Below, one piece after another: positions 35,382 to 42,656 of a DNA stretch of 64,000 nt. Origin of the DNA: Streptomyces flavotricini (GTDB taxonomy: Bacteria > Actinomycetota > Actinomycetes > Streptomycetales > Streptomycetaceae); assembly GCF_020639365.1 (NCBI RefSeq), contig NZ_JAINUL010000001.1:565437-629436 (forward strand). The letters are read 5' to 3'. The position numbers and the translations under genes are program-made. How positions within the stretch are numbered: position 1 is the stretch's first letter; each line of letters starts with the position of its first letter. Under the pieces are notes generated by a model that was not told where the DNA came from, made no database searches, and worked only from the letters and a program-made list of their open reading frames with translations.

Positions 35382-36665
35382 CTAGACGTTCGATTCGGAG
35401 GTGACCGGCGCGGACGGCCGGACCCAGTCTTTGCGGCCGCGCCTCAGGTACCAGAGGGCGGAGCACGCGCCCAGGCCGAGCACGAGGAACGTCCCCCGTG
35501 CTCCGACGGCCTCGGTCAGTGCCGGGGTGACGGCGGGCGAGAGCAGCGCGGCGCCGCCGGTGATGAGCCACATCAGCCCCGAGGCGCGCCCCAGCACCGG
35601 CCCGGGCAGGTACTTGACCCGCATCATCACGACGGTGCTCAGGACGGCGCCTTCGCCGAGCGCGCCGAGCGCGACCGCCGCGAGGAACACCGGCCACCAC
35701 GGCAGGGCCAGCAGCAGCAGCGACAGGCCGCAGGCCGTCATGCCCAGCGTCAGGGAGATCCACGGGCGGATCCGCTTGCGCTGGGCGACGAGCAGGTTGC
35801 CGGCGAGCATGCACGCGTTCATCACGGTGATGACGGCGCTCACGGAGCGGTCGGAGAGGTGCCAGGTGTGGCCGAGCGAGTAGACGACCAGGGCTTCGAA
35901 GCCCGCACCGCAGGTGACGGCGAGCACCACCTGCACGATGAGCATGTCGCGGACACGGCGGTCCACGACGATCGCGTTCCACCCCTCGGAGAGCTTCCAG
36001 TTGCGGCCCGTGCCGGGCCCGCCCGGCTGGACGCGGGGCGGGTGCACCCCCATCGCCCAGACCGCGATCGGCGCGAAGAAGGTGGCCAGGTTGAGCCACA
36101 GCAGACCCTCGTAGCCCAGGAAGGGCAGACAGAGGGAGAAGACCACGGGGCCGATGAGGGTGGCGGCGAAGAAGAGGCTGTTCAGCGTCCCTCGCGCGCG
36201 CACCGGGCAGTCGGGGAACATCCCCGGCACTCCGGTCATCCAGCCCGTCCGGTACGCGGCTCCGCCGATCGCGACGAGCAGCGCGCAGACGAAGAGCGAG
36301 GCCGGGGTGGGCCTGCCCGCGTGCAGGACGAGGTTCATGACCAGGGCGGCGGCGGCCTGCAGCAGCAGACCGGGTACGACCAGGGCCCGCGGCCCCCAGC
36401 GGTCGGCCACCCAGCCCAGGGAGGGTGCGAGGAGCATGCCGACGGGGACCGCGGCGGCCAGCAGAGTCATGATGGCGAGCGAGCCGGTCAGCCGGTAGGC
36501 GAGCAACGGCAGGGCCGTCGCGTACATCGCCTCGCCGATGTTGTTGATCGCGTTTCCCGCAGCGAACACCCTGAACCGCGGGTTCTGGAAGGGCGAGGGT
36601 TCGACCACCGCGTCCGAACCGGGGGCGGGGCCGGCCTTGGGCGTGGTGGCCGCGGGAGCGCTCAT
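35382..36665 (-). CDS. MFS transporter of the micro-peptide operon
   Basis: 427 aa; ATG 36665 overlaps the stop of the beta-propeller gene (ATGA), so it is translationally coupled. About 12 membrane helices: FRVFAAGNAINNIGEAMYATALPLLAYRLTGS, LGWVADRWGPRALVV (motif A), then pairs through to GTFLVLGLGACSALWYL. Resembles the DHA3/enterobactin-exporter type. As the only transporter in the operon it is the likely exporter or immunity pump for whatever the operon makes. Confidence 0.9.
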   Translation of the reverse strand: MSAPAATTPKAGPAPGSDAVVEPSPFQNPRFRVFAAGNAINNIGEAMYATALPLLAYRLTGSLAIMTLLAAAVPVGMLLAPSLGWVADRWGPRALVVPGLLLQAAAALVMNLVLHAGRPTPASLFVCALLVAIGGAAYRTGWMTGVPGMFPDCPVRARGTLNSLFFAATLIGPVVFSLCLPFLGYEGLLWLNLATFFAPIAVWAMGVHPPRVQPGGPGTGRNWKLSEGWNAIVVDRRVRDMLIVQVVLAVTCGAGFEALVVYSLGHTWHLSDRSVSAVITVMNACMLAGNLLVAQRKRIRPWISLTLGMTACGLSLLLLALPWWPVFLAAVALGALGEGAVLSTVVMMRVKYLPGPVLGRASGLMWLITGGAALLSPAVTPALTEAVGARGTFLVLGLGACSALWYLRRGRKDWVRPSAPVTSESNV

Positions 36666-38560
36666 CGTGTGCCGGCGTTCGGGTAGTCGCCGGTGGAGGT
36701 GGGCAGCCACAGGTCGCGCACGGCGGTCAGGACGCTGTCCTTGCGTTCGCGGTCGAGGCGGTAGAGCCGGAGGTATCCGCCGCGGCCGCCGATGACGACG
36801 TACGTGGCGCCGCCCTGGCCGCGCAGCAGGGCGATGCCCTTGGGGAAGTCGGGCAGGTCCTCGTGGAGCCCGAGCAGTTCACCGGTTTCGTGGTCGTACG
36901 CCGCGACCTGGAGGCCGTACGTGATCGCGACGAGGACGCCGTCGGCCACGACGGAGTTCTCGCAGGTGTTGTCGAGCAGTTCGGTGAAGCGCTGGCCGAG
37001 CTTGGGCTCGCCGACCTCGAACTCCTTGATGCCGCCGCCACCGGTGGCGTGTACCCGGTTGCCCTCGACCAGGAGGCGCTTGGGGTAGCCGCCGAGTTCG
37101 GTGGTCCACGTGGCCTCCCCCTCGGCGGAGTAGGCGGCCATCACCCCGTTGCGGGTGGCGATGAGCCGGCTGCCGTCCTCCAGGTAGGCGCTCGCCCAGG
37201 CGCTGGCGGGCAGGTCGTCGATCCGGGACAGCTCCTCCCCGGTCGCCGCGTCGAGTTCGATCGCGCCGGCGTTGCAGGCGACGAGCAGTCGGCTGCCGTC
37301 GGGGGACCGGCTGAGCGTGTGCGAGACGGCGGGCATCTGCCGCTCCCACACCACGTGGCCCGCGCCGGAGACGCGGCGTACGGTCCCCGGCCAGAAGACT
37401 CCCGCCCAGCCGTCGTCGAGGGTGACGAGGCGGCGGGTGAAGCCGAGGCCCGAGAACTCCTGTCCGGCCAGGACGAGCGCCGGGTGGCCCGGGAGCTGCT
37501 CGACCAGGCGCAGCAGGGCGGTGCCGTCGTCGGTCGCGGCCAACAGGGCGCCGTCGTCGCCCGGGACGGGCTGGAGGTCCCAGACGCACTGGCGACCGTA
37601 GCCGAGCCGGGCGCGTACGGTGCCGTCCGCCGTCAGAGCGGTGACCTCGCCGTCCTGGGTGAGGGTGTAGACGTCGCCGTACTCGTCGACCGTGATGTCG
37701 ATGATCTGGTGGCTGAAGCCGCCCACCCGCTTGGCCACGCGCAGCTCGGGGTCGGTGTTGTCGAAGATCAGCAGCTCGCCGTCGAAGCCGCCGGTGTAGA
37801 CGGAGGTGAAGTCGGGCGAGAAGACGAGGCCTTCGACGTCGTTGCGCGCGTAGTCGAAGCGTTCGCCGACGGTGCCGTCGAGACCCACCGTGATCACGCC
37901 GTTGGCGATGTTGTGGGTCTCGTCGATGCCCGCGTCGCCGAGGGCCCAGAGGCGGTTGTGCCGGGCGTCGTAGACGACCCGGTGGACGTTGGACGTGTCG
38001 ACCTGGACGACCGTCGGGAAGGAGAGCTCCGGCAGCGAGCCGAGGTGGATGCGGCCGGAGCGGTCGGAGACGGCGTGCACTCCGGGGGCGTCGGTGCAGA
38101 ACCATTCGAGCATGTCGTAGCCGTGCGGCCACTCGGTGATCCGCTCGACGGTGAAGGTCTCCAGGTCGATGACGACCACCTGGAAGTACCCGTTGTTCGT
38201 GTAGAGCTTGCCGTCCCAGACGCCGATGCCACGGAGCATGGTGGGGGCGGGCTGCTCACCCTCGAGGAGCAGCGAGGCGTCGGCGGTCGCGGCGGCGTCG
38301 AGGCGGTCGGAGAGCCGCAGGGTGTCGGCGTGCCAGCGGGAGATCGTGCCCGTCTTGTCGCGCGTGACGATCCAGTCGTCGACGAAGGTGACCGCATAGA
38401 TCGGGTCACCGGCGGGGTCCTGCGACGGGGCGGAGGAATTGGACGAACTCAGGACGTTGAGATCGCGGTCGAGCCAGTGCAGACCCCCACGGGCGTCAGC
38501 GCCCAGGAGGCCCCGGCCGGGACTGTTCACGATACGGGTCAGGCGCTCCAGGTTCGCCAT
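36662..38560 (-). CDS. Beta-propeller (WD40/PQQ-like) protein, first large gene after the micro-ORFs
   Basis: 632 aa, ATG 38560 after AGGGGGTATTTCC. Built from repeated four-strand blades: VTFVDDWIVTRDKTGTISRWH, HRVVYDARHNRLWALGDAGID, GLVFSPDFTSVYTGGFDGELLIFD, ITVDEYGDVYTLTQDGEVTAL, SRSPDGSRLLVACNAGAIELD, and others to VVIGGRGGYLRLYRLDRE. No signal peptide. It is a distant relative of the 567-aa WD40 protein at the far end of the operon, so the operon brackets its transporter and GTP cyclohydrolase between two propellers. No enzyme motif visible; a scaffold or peptide-binding role is possible. Confidence 0.85.
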   Translation of the reverse strand: MANLERLTRIVNSPGRGLLGADARGGLHWLDRDLNVLSSSNSSAPSQDPAGDPIYAVTFVDDWIVTRDKTGTISRWHADTLRLSDRLDAAATADASLLLEGEQPAPTMLRGIGVWDGKLYTNNGYFQVVVIDLETFTVERITEWPHGYDMLEWFCTDAPGVHAVSDRSGRIHLGSLPELSFPTVVQVDTSNVHRVVYDARHNRLWALGDAGIDETHNIANGVITVGLDGTVGERFDYARNDVEGLVFSPDFTSVYTGGFDGELLIFDNTDPELRVAKRVGGFSHQIIDITVDEYGDVYTLTQDGEVTALTADGTVRARLGYGRQCVWDLQPVPGDDGALLAATDDGTALLRLVEQLPGHPALVLAGQEFSGLGFTRRLVTLDDGWAGVFWPGTVRRVSGAGHVVWERQMPAVSHTLSRSPDGSRLLVACNAGAIELDAATGEELSRIDDLPASAWASAYLEDGSRLIATRNGVMAAYSAEGEATWTTELGGYPKRLLVEGNRVHATGGGGIKEFEVGEPKLGQRFTELLDNTCENSVVADGVLVAITYGLQVAAYDHETGELLGLHEDLPDFPKGIALLRGQGGATYVVIGGRGGYLRLYRLDRERKDSVLTAVRDLWLPTSTGDYPNAGTR

Positions 38561-38602
38561 GGAAATACCCCCTGTTGGTTGAATCGGTTCAATGGGACAG
38601 CC

Positions 38603-38631
38603 CCCGGGGAAAGCGGTTCGCTTTCCCCGGG
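38603..38631 (-). terminator. Hairpin between micro-ORFs and the enzyme genes (attenuator)
   Basis: 13-bp perfect stem CCCGGGGAAAGCG / CGCTTTCCCCGGG with a GTT loop, lying between the last micro-ORF (stop 38683) and the propeller start (38560). No T-run. A partial terminator here would give far more micro-ORF than enzyme mRNA, as in many RiPP operons. A second small hairpin (GAGGGGGT/ACCCCCTC) lies at 38644-38661. Confidence 0.65.
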
Positions 38632-38682
38632 AGACAGGTGCCCGAGGGGGTGGACCCCCTCAGCTGAGATGCGGATTCCGCA

Positions 38683-38724
38683 TCAGATGTCGTGACGGAC
38701 GACACGGCGGACGATCTTCTTCAT
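38683..38724 (-). CDS. Micro-peptide 5 (13 aa)
   Basis: ATG 38724 to TGA encodes MKKIVRRVVRHDI, preceded by AGGAGGAGGTGATTGC, a near-ideal Shine-Dalgarno. The peptide is identical to micro-peptide 1. Basic residues 2, 3, 6, 7, 10 and hydrophobics 4, 5, 8, 9, 13 give a cationic amphipathic helix. Last of five tandem copies in front of the propeller-MFS-ribA-WD40 genes. It could be a RiPP core, a substrate scaffold, a membrane-active peptide, or a leader peptide; the sequence does not decide. Confidence 0.85.
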   Translation of the reverse strand: MKKIVRRVVRHDI

Positions 38725-38790
38725 GCAATCACCTCCTCCTGCGGGTGGGATATCGGGACAGGAATCCCGGGAGGTCCGGCCCCGGAGGGC

Positions 38791-38835
38791 TCAGATCTCG
38801 TTACGGGTGACACGACGGACGATGCCCTTGGTCAT
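38791..38835 (-). CDS. Micro-peptide 4 (14 aa)
   Basis: ATG 38835 encodes MTKGIVRRVTRNEI, with GGGGGAGGTGACTTTC upstream. Same plan as the other four: [IV]VRRV core, five further residues ending in Ile, here TRNEI. The only copy with Thr at position 2 and Glu before the final Ile, so the least basic. Separated from micro-peptide 5 by 66 bases containing a short CGGGA/TCCCG hairpin. Confidence 0.85.
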   Translation of the reverse strand: MTKGIVRRVTRNEI

Positions 38836-38896
38836 GAAAGTCACCTCCCCCGCTGCGCGATGCCGGGAATGATCCGACTGTCCCGGAAGACACGTC

Positions 38897-38938
38897 TCAG
38901 ATCTTGTTGCGGGACACGCGGCGGACGACCTTCTTCAC
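38897..38938 (-). CDS. Micro-peptide 3 (13 aa)
   Basis: GTG 38938 encodes MKKVVRRVSRNKI; AAGGTGG lies upstream. The frame is open further 5' (VVVAV before KK), so a slightly longer form starting at an upstream GTG is conceivable, but alignment with the other four copies supports 38938. Tail SRNKI. Followed by a CCGGGA/TCCCGG hairpin before copy 4. Confidence 0.8.
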   Translation of the reverse strand: MKKVVRRVSRNKI

Positions 38939-38996
38939 AGCAACCACCACCTTCGCTATGACACCGGCGGAAGCAATCGGCCCGAACCGGAAGGGC

Positions 38997-39041
38997 TCAG
39001 ATCCTGCTGTTGATGACACGACGGACGACGTTCTTCTTCAT
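38997..39041 (-). CDS. Micro-peptide 2 (14 aa)
   Basis: ATG 39041 encodes MKKNVVRRVINSRI, preceded by CGGAGGAGGTGAATTCC. The most divergent tail (INSRI) and, like copy 4, one extra residue before the [IV]VRRV core. About 42 bases after the stop of copy 1. Confidence 0.85.
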   Translation of the reverse strand: MKKNVVRRVINSRI

Positions 39042-39083
39042 GGAATTCACCTCCTCCGCAATGCGAGGGGCGGAACCGGAGAA

Positions 39084-39125
39084 TCAGATGTCGTGACGGA
39101 CGACACGGCGGACGATCTTCTTCAC
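39084..39125 (-). CDS. Micro-peptide 1 (13 aa)
   Basis: GTG 39125 encodes MKKIVRRVVRHDI, with GGAAGGAGGTGATTGC upstream. Peptide identical to copy 5 and the coding DNA almost identical, differing in the start codon; flanking bases also resemble each other, suggesting recent duplication of the whole unit. It is the first micro-gene, 100 bases after the FMN-reductase stop (39226) on the same strand. Confidence 0.85.
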   Translation of the reverse strand: MKKIVRRVVRHDI

Positions 39126-39225
39126 GCAATCACCTCCTTCCGGTGGCGGGTCATTGCCGTGCCCGGCTCGAGACCGCTGCCTCGACGGGCAAGTCTGTGG
39201 GTGTGCACGAGGGGGCCCGGCGGCT

Positions 39226-39801
39226 CTAGGCGGCGACGGGGAGCCGGTGGCGGCCCCGTACCGCGGCGACGGTGGCCTCGACGAGGCCTTGGAGCTCCGC
39301 CACCACCGAGGGTTCGGTGATGGTCCCGTCACGGCCGACCAGGAATTCGGCATTGCCGATGGCCACCCGCGCATGGTCGATCAGTACGGCGCCGCACCTT
39401 TCGAGGACCCTGCGCGTGTCGGGCTGCGCATCGGCGCCGCCGTACCTCCCCGGGGAAGCGGTGAGGAGCGCGACGGGTTTTCCGGAGAGCGAACTCGCCT
39501 TCCACGGCCGGGAGAGCCAGTCGAGGGCATTCTTCAACGTCCCTGTCATGGCGCCGTTGTAGGACGGTGTACTGATGATCGCGGCATCGGATGCGATGAG
39601 CAGCTCGCGTGCGGCACTCACCGCTGCCGGGCCGGGACCCACGTCCAGATCCTCGTCGTAGTGGGGAAGGTCGGCGACCCTGATCTCCGTGATGTGGAAT
39701 TCACCGTCGTACCGGTCGAGAATGCCCCGGATGGTGGCGAGAGCAGCGCTGTTCACCGAGTGCCGGCGCAGACTTCCCGACACGAGAACGATCCTGGCCA
39801 T
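39226..39801 (-). CDS. NADPH-dependent FMN reductase family protein
   Basis: 191 aa, ATG 39801 after TAGGGAG. Flavodoxin-like fold: IVLVSGSLRRHSVNSAALATI (FMN phosphate loop, GSxRxxSxN), DAAIISTPSYNGAMTGTLKNALDWLSRP, GKPVALLTASPGRYGG. It reduces FMN or quinone-type substrates with NAD(P)H. It heads the same-strand array leading into the micro-peptides and, 4 kb on, a GTP cyclohydrolase II; both are flavin/pterin-linked enzymes, which supports one pathway. Confidence 0.9.
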   Translation of the reverse strand: MARIVLVSGSLRRHSVNSAALATIRGILDRYDGEFHITEIRVADLPHYDEDLDVGPGPAAVSAARELLIASDAAIISTPSYNGAMTGTLKNALDWLSRPWKASSLSGKPVALLTASPGRYGGADAQPDTRRVLERCGAVLIDHARVAIGNAEFLVGRDGTITEPSVVAELQGLVEATVAAVRGRHRLPVAA

Positions 39802-39812
39802 ACCCCAACTCC

Positions 39813-39887
39813 CTACCGATCAGCGACCCTCCGTCTCCTTGGCGGTTGGCCTTCCTCGTAGGAATGAGATTGCCTTCTGGAGTTCAT
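39813..39887 (-). CDS. Possible 24-aa leader ORF before the FMN reductase
   Basis: ATG 39887, with AAAGGAGA 11 bases upstream, encodes MNSRRQSHSYEEGQPPRRRR plus VADR; its TAG lies inside the GGTAGGGAG that serves the FMN reductase, so coupling is possible. Composition is less GC-biased than neighbours. A second frame over the same bases also stays open, so coding status is uncertain. Confidence 0.3.
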   Translation of the reverse strand: MNSRRQSHSYEEGQPPRRRRVADR

Positions 39888-40192
39888 TGGCGAGAACTCT
39901 CCTTTCAGGCTGAATCAAGTCGGGGCCGAATCGGCCGCGGAATCCACCCTTCCCGCCGGGGCGGCGGCGGGTGGGGAATACGTCCGACCTGGCGCGCCGC
40001 AGAGGGCGAGCGGGCCTGAATCCGACCGGGGAACCCGGGGCGATGGCCGGCCGACGACGGGCGCCTTTGAGCCTCGGCGCCGTTCGGCGAGGTGCCCGAT
40101 CCGGGCGATGGATGTGCGTACCCGACCGGCCGGACGAGGCCGTGCGGGGGCGCCGGGACCGGATGTCCTCCGCAGTCCGCCGCACCCTTGAT

Positions 40193-40223
40193 GTAATAAT
40201 CACTCAAAGAGTTCAGTCATTAC
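40193..40223. promoter_or_regulatory. AT-rich imperfect palindrome between FMN reductase operon and GNAT gene
   Basis: Outer GTAAT...ATTAC and inner ACTC-AAA-GAGT arms, the only strongly AT-rich stretch in this 440-base divergent region (39802-40239). Probably the operator/promoter zone for the GNAT gene and perhaps the opposing operon. The rest of the region shows no gene other than the possible leader ORF. Confidence 0.45.
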
Positions 40224-40239
40224 CCACGAGGGGGAAGTC

Positions 40240-40908
40240 TTGCCTTTCGCGCACACCGCCGAGGCGGTACGGGCATGGGTCCACGGTTGGTCCGCTTCGC
40301 GCGGTGCAGCCGAACCCGCGCCCTCCGCCTGGGGTTTCACCATCGACGTGGGCCTGCACGGGCACGTCATGCGCCACGTCCTGCACTCTGCGGACGAGGC
40401 GACCGTCCGCGGGATCACCGGTAGCGCCACCGCTCCCGGCGTCTGGCTGAAGGCCTTCGTTCCGCCGGAAACGCTCGAACCCTGGCTCGCCCCCGGCTGG
40501 CACCTCGCCGGCGGAGCCGGCTACCTGATGTCCGCCTCCCTGCCCCTGGCCCCCGCCCGGGCCCCGGGCCGCATCCCCGAGGGGTACCGGATGAACACCT
40601 GGACACGTGACGGCGTCACCCGCGCTCTGGTCCGTACCGCCGACGGGGCTTTCGCCGCGCGCGCCCAGATCGCCGTCACCGGCCACACCGCCGTCGTCGA
40701 CCAGGTGGAGACCGACCCGGCCCACCAGCGCCGCGGCCTGGGGCGCCTGGTGATGGACAGGCTCACCGAGGCCGCCGCGGAGCAGGGGGCGACGGCAGGC
40801 GTGCTGGGCGCGACACCGGAGGGCCGGGCCCTGTACGAGGCGACGGGATGGCGCGTACTGGCCCCGCTGACCAGTGCCCTGCGCGGCCCGGACCCGGCCG
40901 GCACCTGA
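40240..40908 (+). CDS. GNAT-family N-acetyltransferase
   Basis: 222 aa, TTG 40240 after GAGGGGGAAG. The N-terminal half (AWGFTIDVGLHGHVMRHVL, WLKAFVPPETLEPWL) is a poorly known lead domain; the C-terminal half is GNAT: AVVDQVETDPAHQRRGLGRLVMDRLTEAAAEQGATAGVLGATPEGRALYEATGWRVLAPL, with the acetyl-CoA loop QRRGLG. Transfers acetyl groups to an unknown amine. Divergent from the FMN-reductase/micro-peptide operon, so possibly a self-protection or modifying enzyme for it. Confidence 0.88.
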   Translation: MPFAHTAEAVRAWVHGWSASRGAAEPAPSAWGFTIDVGLHGHVMRHVLHSADEATVRGITGSATAPGVWLKAFVPPETLEPWLAPGWHLAGGAGYLMSASLPLAPARAPGRIPEGYRMNTWTRDGVTRALVRTADGAFAARAQIAVTGHTAVVDQVETDPAHQRRGLGRLVMDRLTEAAAEQGATAGVLGATPEGRALYEATGWRVLAPLTSALRGPDPAGT

Positions 40909-40924
40909 GGGAGCGGCAGGCGCG

Positions 40925-40949
40925 CCGCGGCCGCGGTGAGCGGCCGCGG
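40925..40949. terminator. Terminator between GNAT and livF
   Basis: 10-bp stem CCGCGGCCGC / GCGGCCGCGG with a 5-base loop, between convergent stops at 40908 and 40993. Confidence 0.6.
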
Positions 40950-40992
40950 TGGCGGCGACGACCCCCTGGGGAGCAGCGGGTGCGTGGTGGTG

Positions 40993-41793
40993 TCAGGGGG
41001 TGGTCTCGCCGAGGTAGGCGGTGCGGATGCGCGGGTCGTCGAGGAGCTCGCGGGCCGGGGCGTGCATGGTGATCCGGCCTGTCTCCAGGACGTAGCCGCG
41101 GTCGGCGATCTTGAGGGCCTGGGCGGCGTTCTGCTCGACCAGGAGCACCGTGGTGCCCTGGGCGTTGATCTCCTTGATGATCTCGAAGATCTGCGCCACG
41201 ATCAGCGGTGCCAGGCCCATCGACGGCTCGTCGAGGAGCAGCAGTTCGGGGCGGCCCATCAGGGCGCGTCCCATGGCGAGCATCTGCTGCTCCCCGCCGG
41301 AGAGGGTGCCGGCCTGCTGGGTGCGCCGCTCGGCCAGGCGGGGGAAGAGGGTGAACACCCGCTCCAGGTCCTCCTGCCGTAGCCGTTTGAAGCGGTAGGC
41401 GCCCATGTGGAGGTTCTCCAGGACGGTCATGTCGGCGAAGACCCTGCGGCCTTCCGGCGAGTGGCCGATGCCGAGGCCCACGACCGCGTGGGAGGAGACG
41501 CCGTCGATGCGTTCCCCGCAGAACCGCACCTCTCCCGCGGTGGGTCGGTGCAGGCCGGAGACGGTGCGCAGGGTGGTGGTCTTGCCGGCGCCGTTGGCGC
41601 CGAGCAGTGCGACCACCTCTCCCTCGCGGACGACCATGTCGATGCCCCGCAGCGCGCTGATCGCACCGTAGGACACGTGGAGATCGGCGAGTTCCAGGAT
41701 CGCCGGTGCCGGGGCCGTGGCAGGGGCTGTGGCCGGAGCCGGAGCCGGGTCCGTGGTGGCGGTCCTGTGCACGAGGTGCGTCGCTGCGGTCAT
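40993..41793 (-). CDS. livF: Branched-chain amino-acid ABC transporter ATPase LivF
   Basis: 266 aa. An Ala/Pro/Thr-repeat N-terminus precedes the ABC domain: Walker A LLGANGAGKTTTLRTVSG, signature LSGGEQQMLAMGRALM, Walker B LLLLDEPSMGLAPL, H-loop VLLVEQNA. The LivF type is shown by the EQNAAQAL motif and short C-terminus. Energises uptake of Leu/Ile/Val or related solutes at the membrane. ATG 41793 overlaps the livG stop; last gene of the five-gene operon. Confidence 0.95.
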   Translation of the reverse strand: MTAATHLVHRTATTDPAPAPATAPATAPAPAILELADLHVSYGAISALRGIDMVVREGEVVALLGANGAGKTTTLRTVSGLHRPTAGEVRFCGERIDGVSSHAVVGLGIGHSPEGRRVFADMTVLENLHMGAYRFKRLRQEDLERVFTLFPRLAERRTQQAGTLSGGEQQMLAMGRALMGRPELLLLDEPSMGLAPLIVAQIFEIIKEINAQGTTVLLVEQNAAQALKIADRGYVLETGRITMHAPARELLDDPRIRTAYLGETTP

Positions 41794-42656
41794 CGGGTCC
41801 GTCCTTGCCGGGAGTCCGTGTCGGAGGTGCCGAGGTAGGCCTCCACGACCGCCGGGTCGCGCTGCACCTCGGACGGCGGGCCGGAGGCGATGACCTTGCC
41901 GAAGTTGAGCACGGTCACCCGGTCGGCCACCGAGGTCACCAGGGGCATGTCGTGTTCGATCAGCAGCACGCTGATGCCGAGTTCATGGTTGATGCGGCGG
42001 ATCAGCGCGGCCAGTTCCCGCTTCTCGGTCGGGTTGGTGCCCGCGGCCGGTTCGTCCAGGAGGAGCAGCCGGGGGCCCGTGGCCAGCGCCCTGGCGATCT
42101 CCAGCCGGCGCTGGTCGCCGTAGGAGAGGGAGTCGGCCCTCTCCTCGGCCCGGTCGTCGAGGCCCACGAGTGCGAGCAGGCGCCGGGCCGTTCCCTCGGC
42201 GGCGCGTTCCTCCGCCTTCGCCCGGGGCAGGCCGAGCATGATGCCGAGCGGCCCGGATCGGGTTCCGCTCTCCGCGGCGACCTTGACGTTCTCCAGGGCG
42301 GTCAGGGCGGAGAAGAGGCGGATGTTCTGGAAGGTGCGGGCCACACCGAGCCGGTTGACGTGGTGGGGCTTGCGGCCGAGCAGGCTGTGTTCCGTACCGG
42401 CGTCGGTGCGCAGGAGCACCTGCCCTTCCTGTGGTGCGTAGGCGCCGGTGAGCGAGTTGAACAAGGAGGTCTTGCCCGCGCCGTTGGGGCCGATCACGGC
42501 GTGGATCTCGCCCCGGCGTACGGTCAGGTCCACTTCGCAGAGGGAGACCAGGCCGCCGAAGCGCAGGGTCACCCCCGATACCTGGAGGACCGGATCGGAG
42601 GTGGCGGGTGCCGGCGGCCGCGCCGCCGCCGTGCGTTCTGCGAGTGTGGTCGTCAT
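41790..42656 (-). CDS. livG: Branched-chain amino-acid ABC transporter ATPase LivG
   Basis: 288 aa, ATG 42656 after GGGAGG, overlapping the livM stop (ATGA). Walker A VIGPNGAGKTSLFNSLTG, signature LSYGDQRRLEIARAL, Walker B LLLLDEPAAGTNP, H-loop LLIEHDMP; the GVARTFQNIRLF motif and the long insertion before the signature are LivG-specific. It pairs with LivF as the second nucleotide-binding subunit. Confidence 0.95.
   Translation of the reverse strand: MTTTLAERTAAARPPAPATSDPVLQVSGVTLRFGGLVSLCEVDLTVRRGEIHAVIGPNGAGKTSLFNSLTGAYAPQEGQVLLRTDAGTEHSLLGRKPHHVNRLGVARTFQNIRLFSALTALENVKVAAESGTRSGPLGIMLGLPRAKAEERAAEGTARRLLALVGLDDRAEERADSLSYGDQRRLEIARALATGPRLLLLDEPAAGTNPTEKRELAALIRRINHELGISVLLIEHDMPLVTSVADRVTVLNFGKVIASGPPSEVQRDPAVVEAYLGTSDTDSRQGRTR

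Noticed and set aside
38683..39125. Reading the five micro-ORFs as one repeated structured RNA instead of peptides
   Set aside because: The repeated similarity is centred on start codons, reading frames and stops, and residues are better conserved than bases between copies (for example CGC/CGT and GTC/GTG changes). Not fully excluded.
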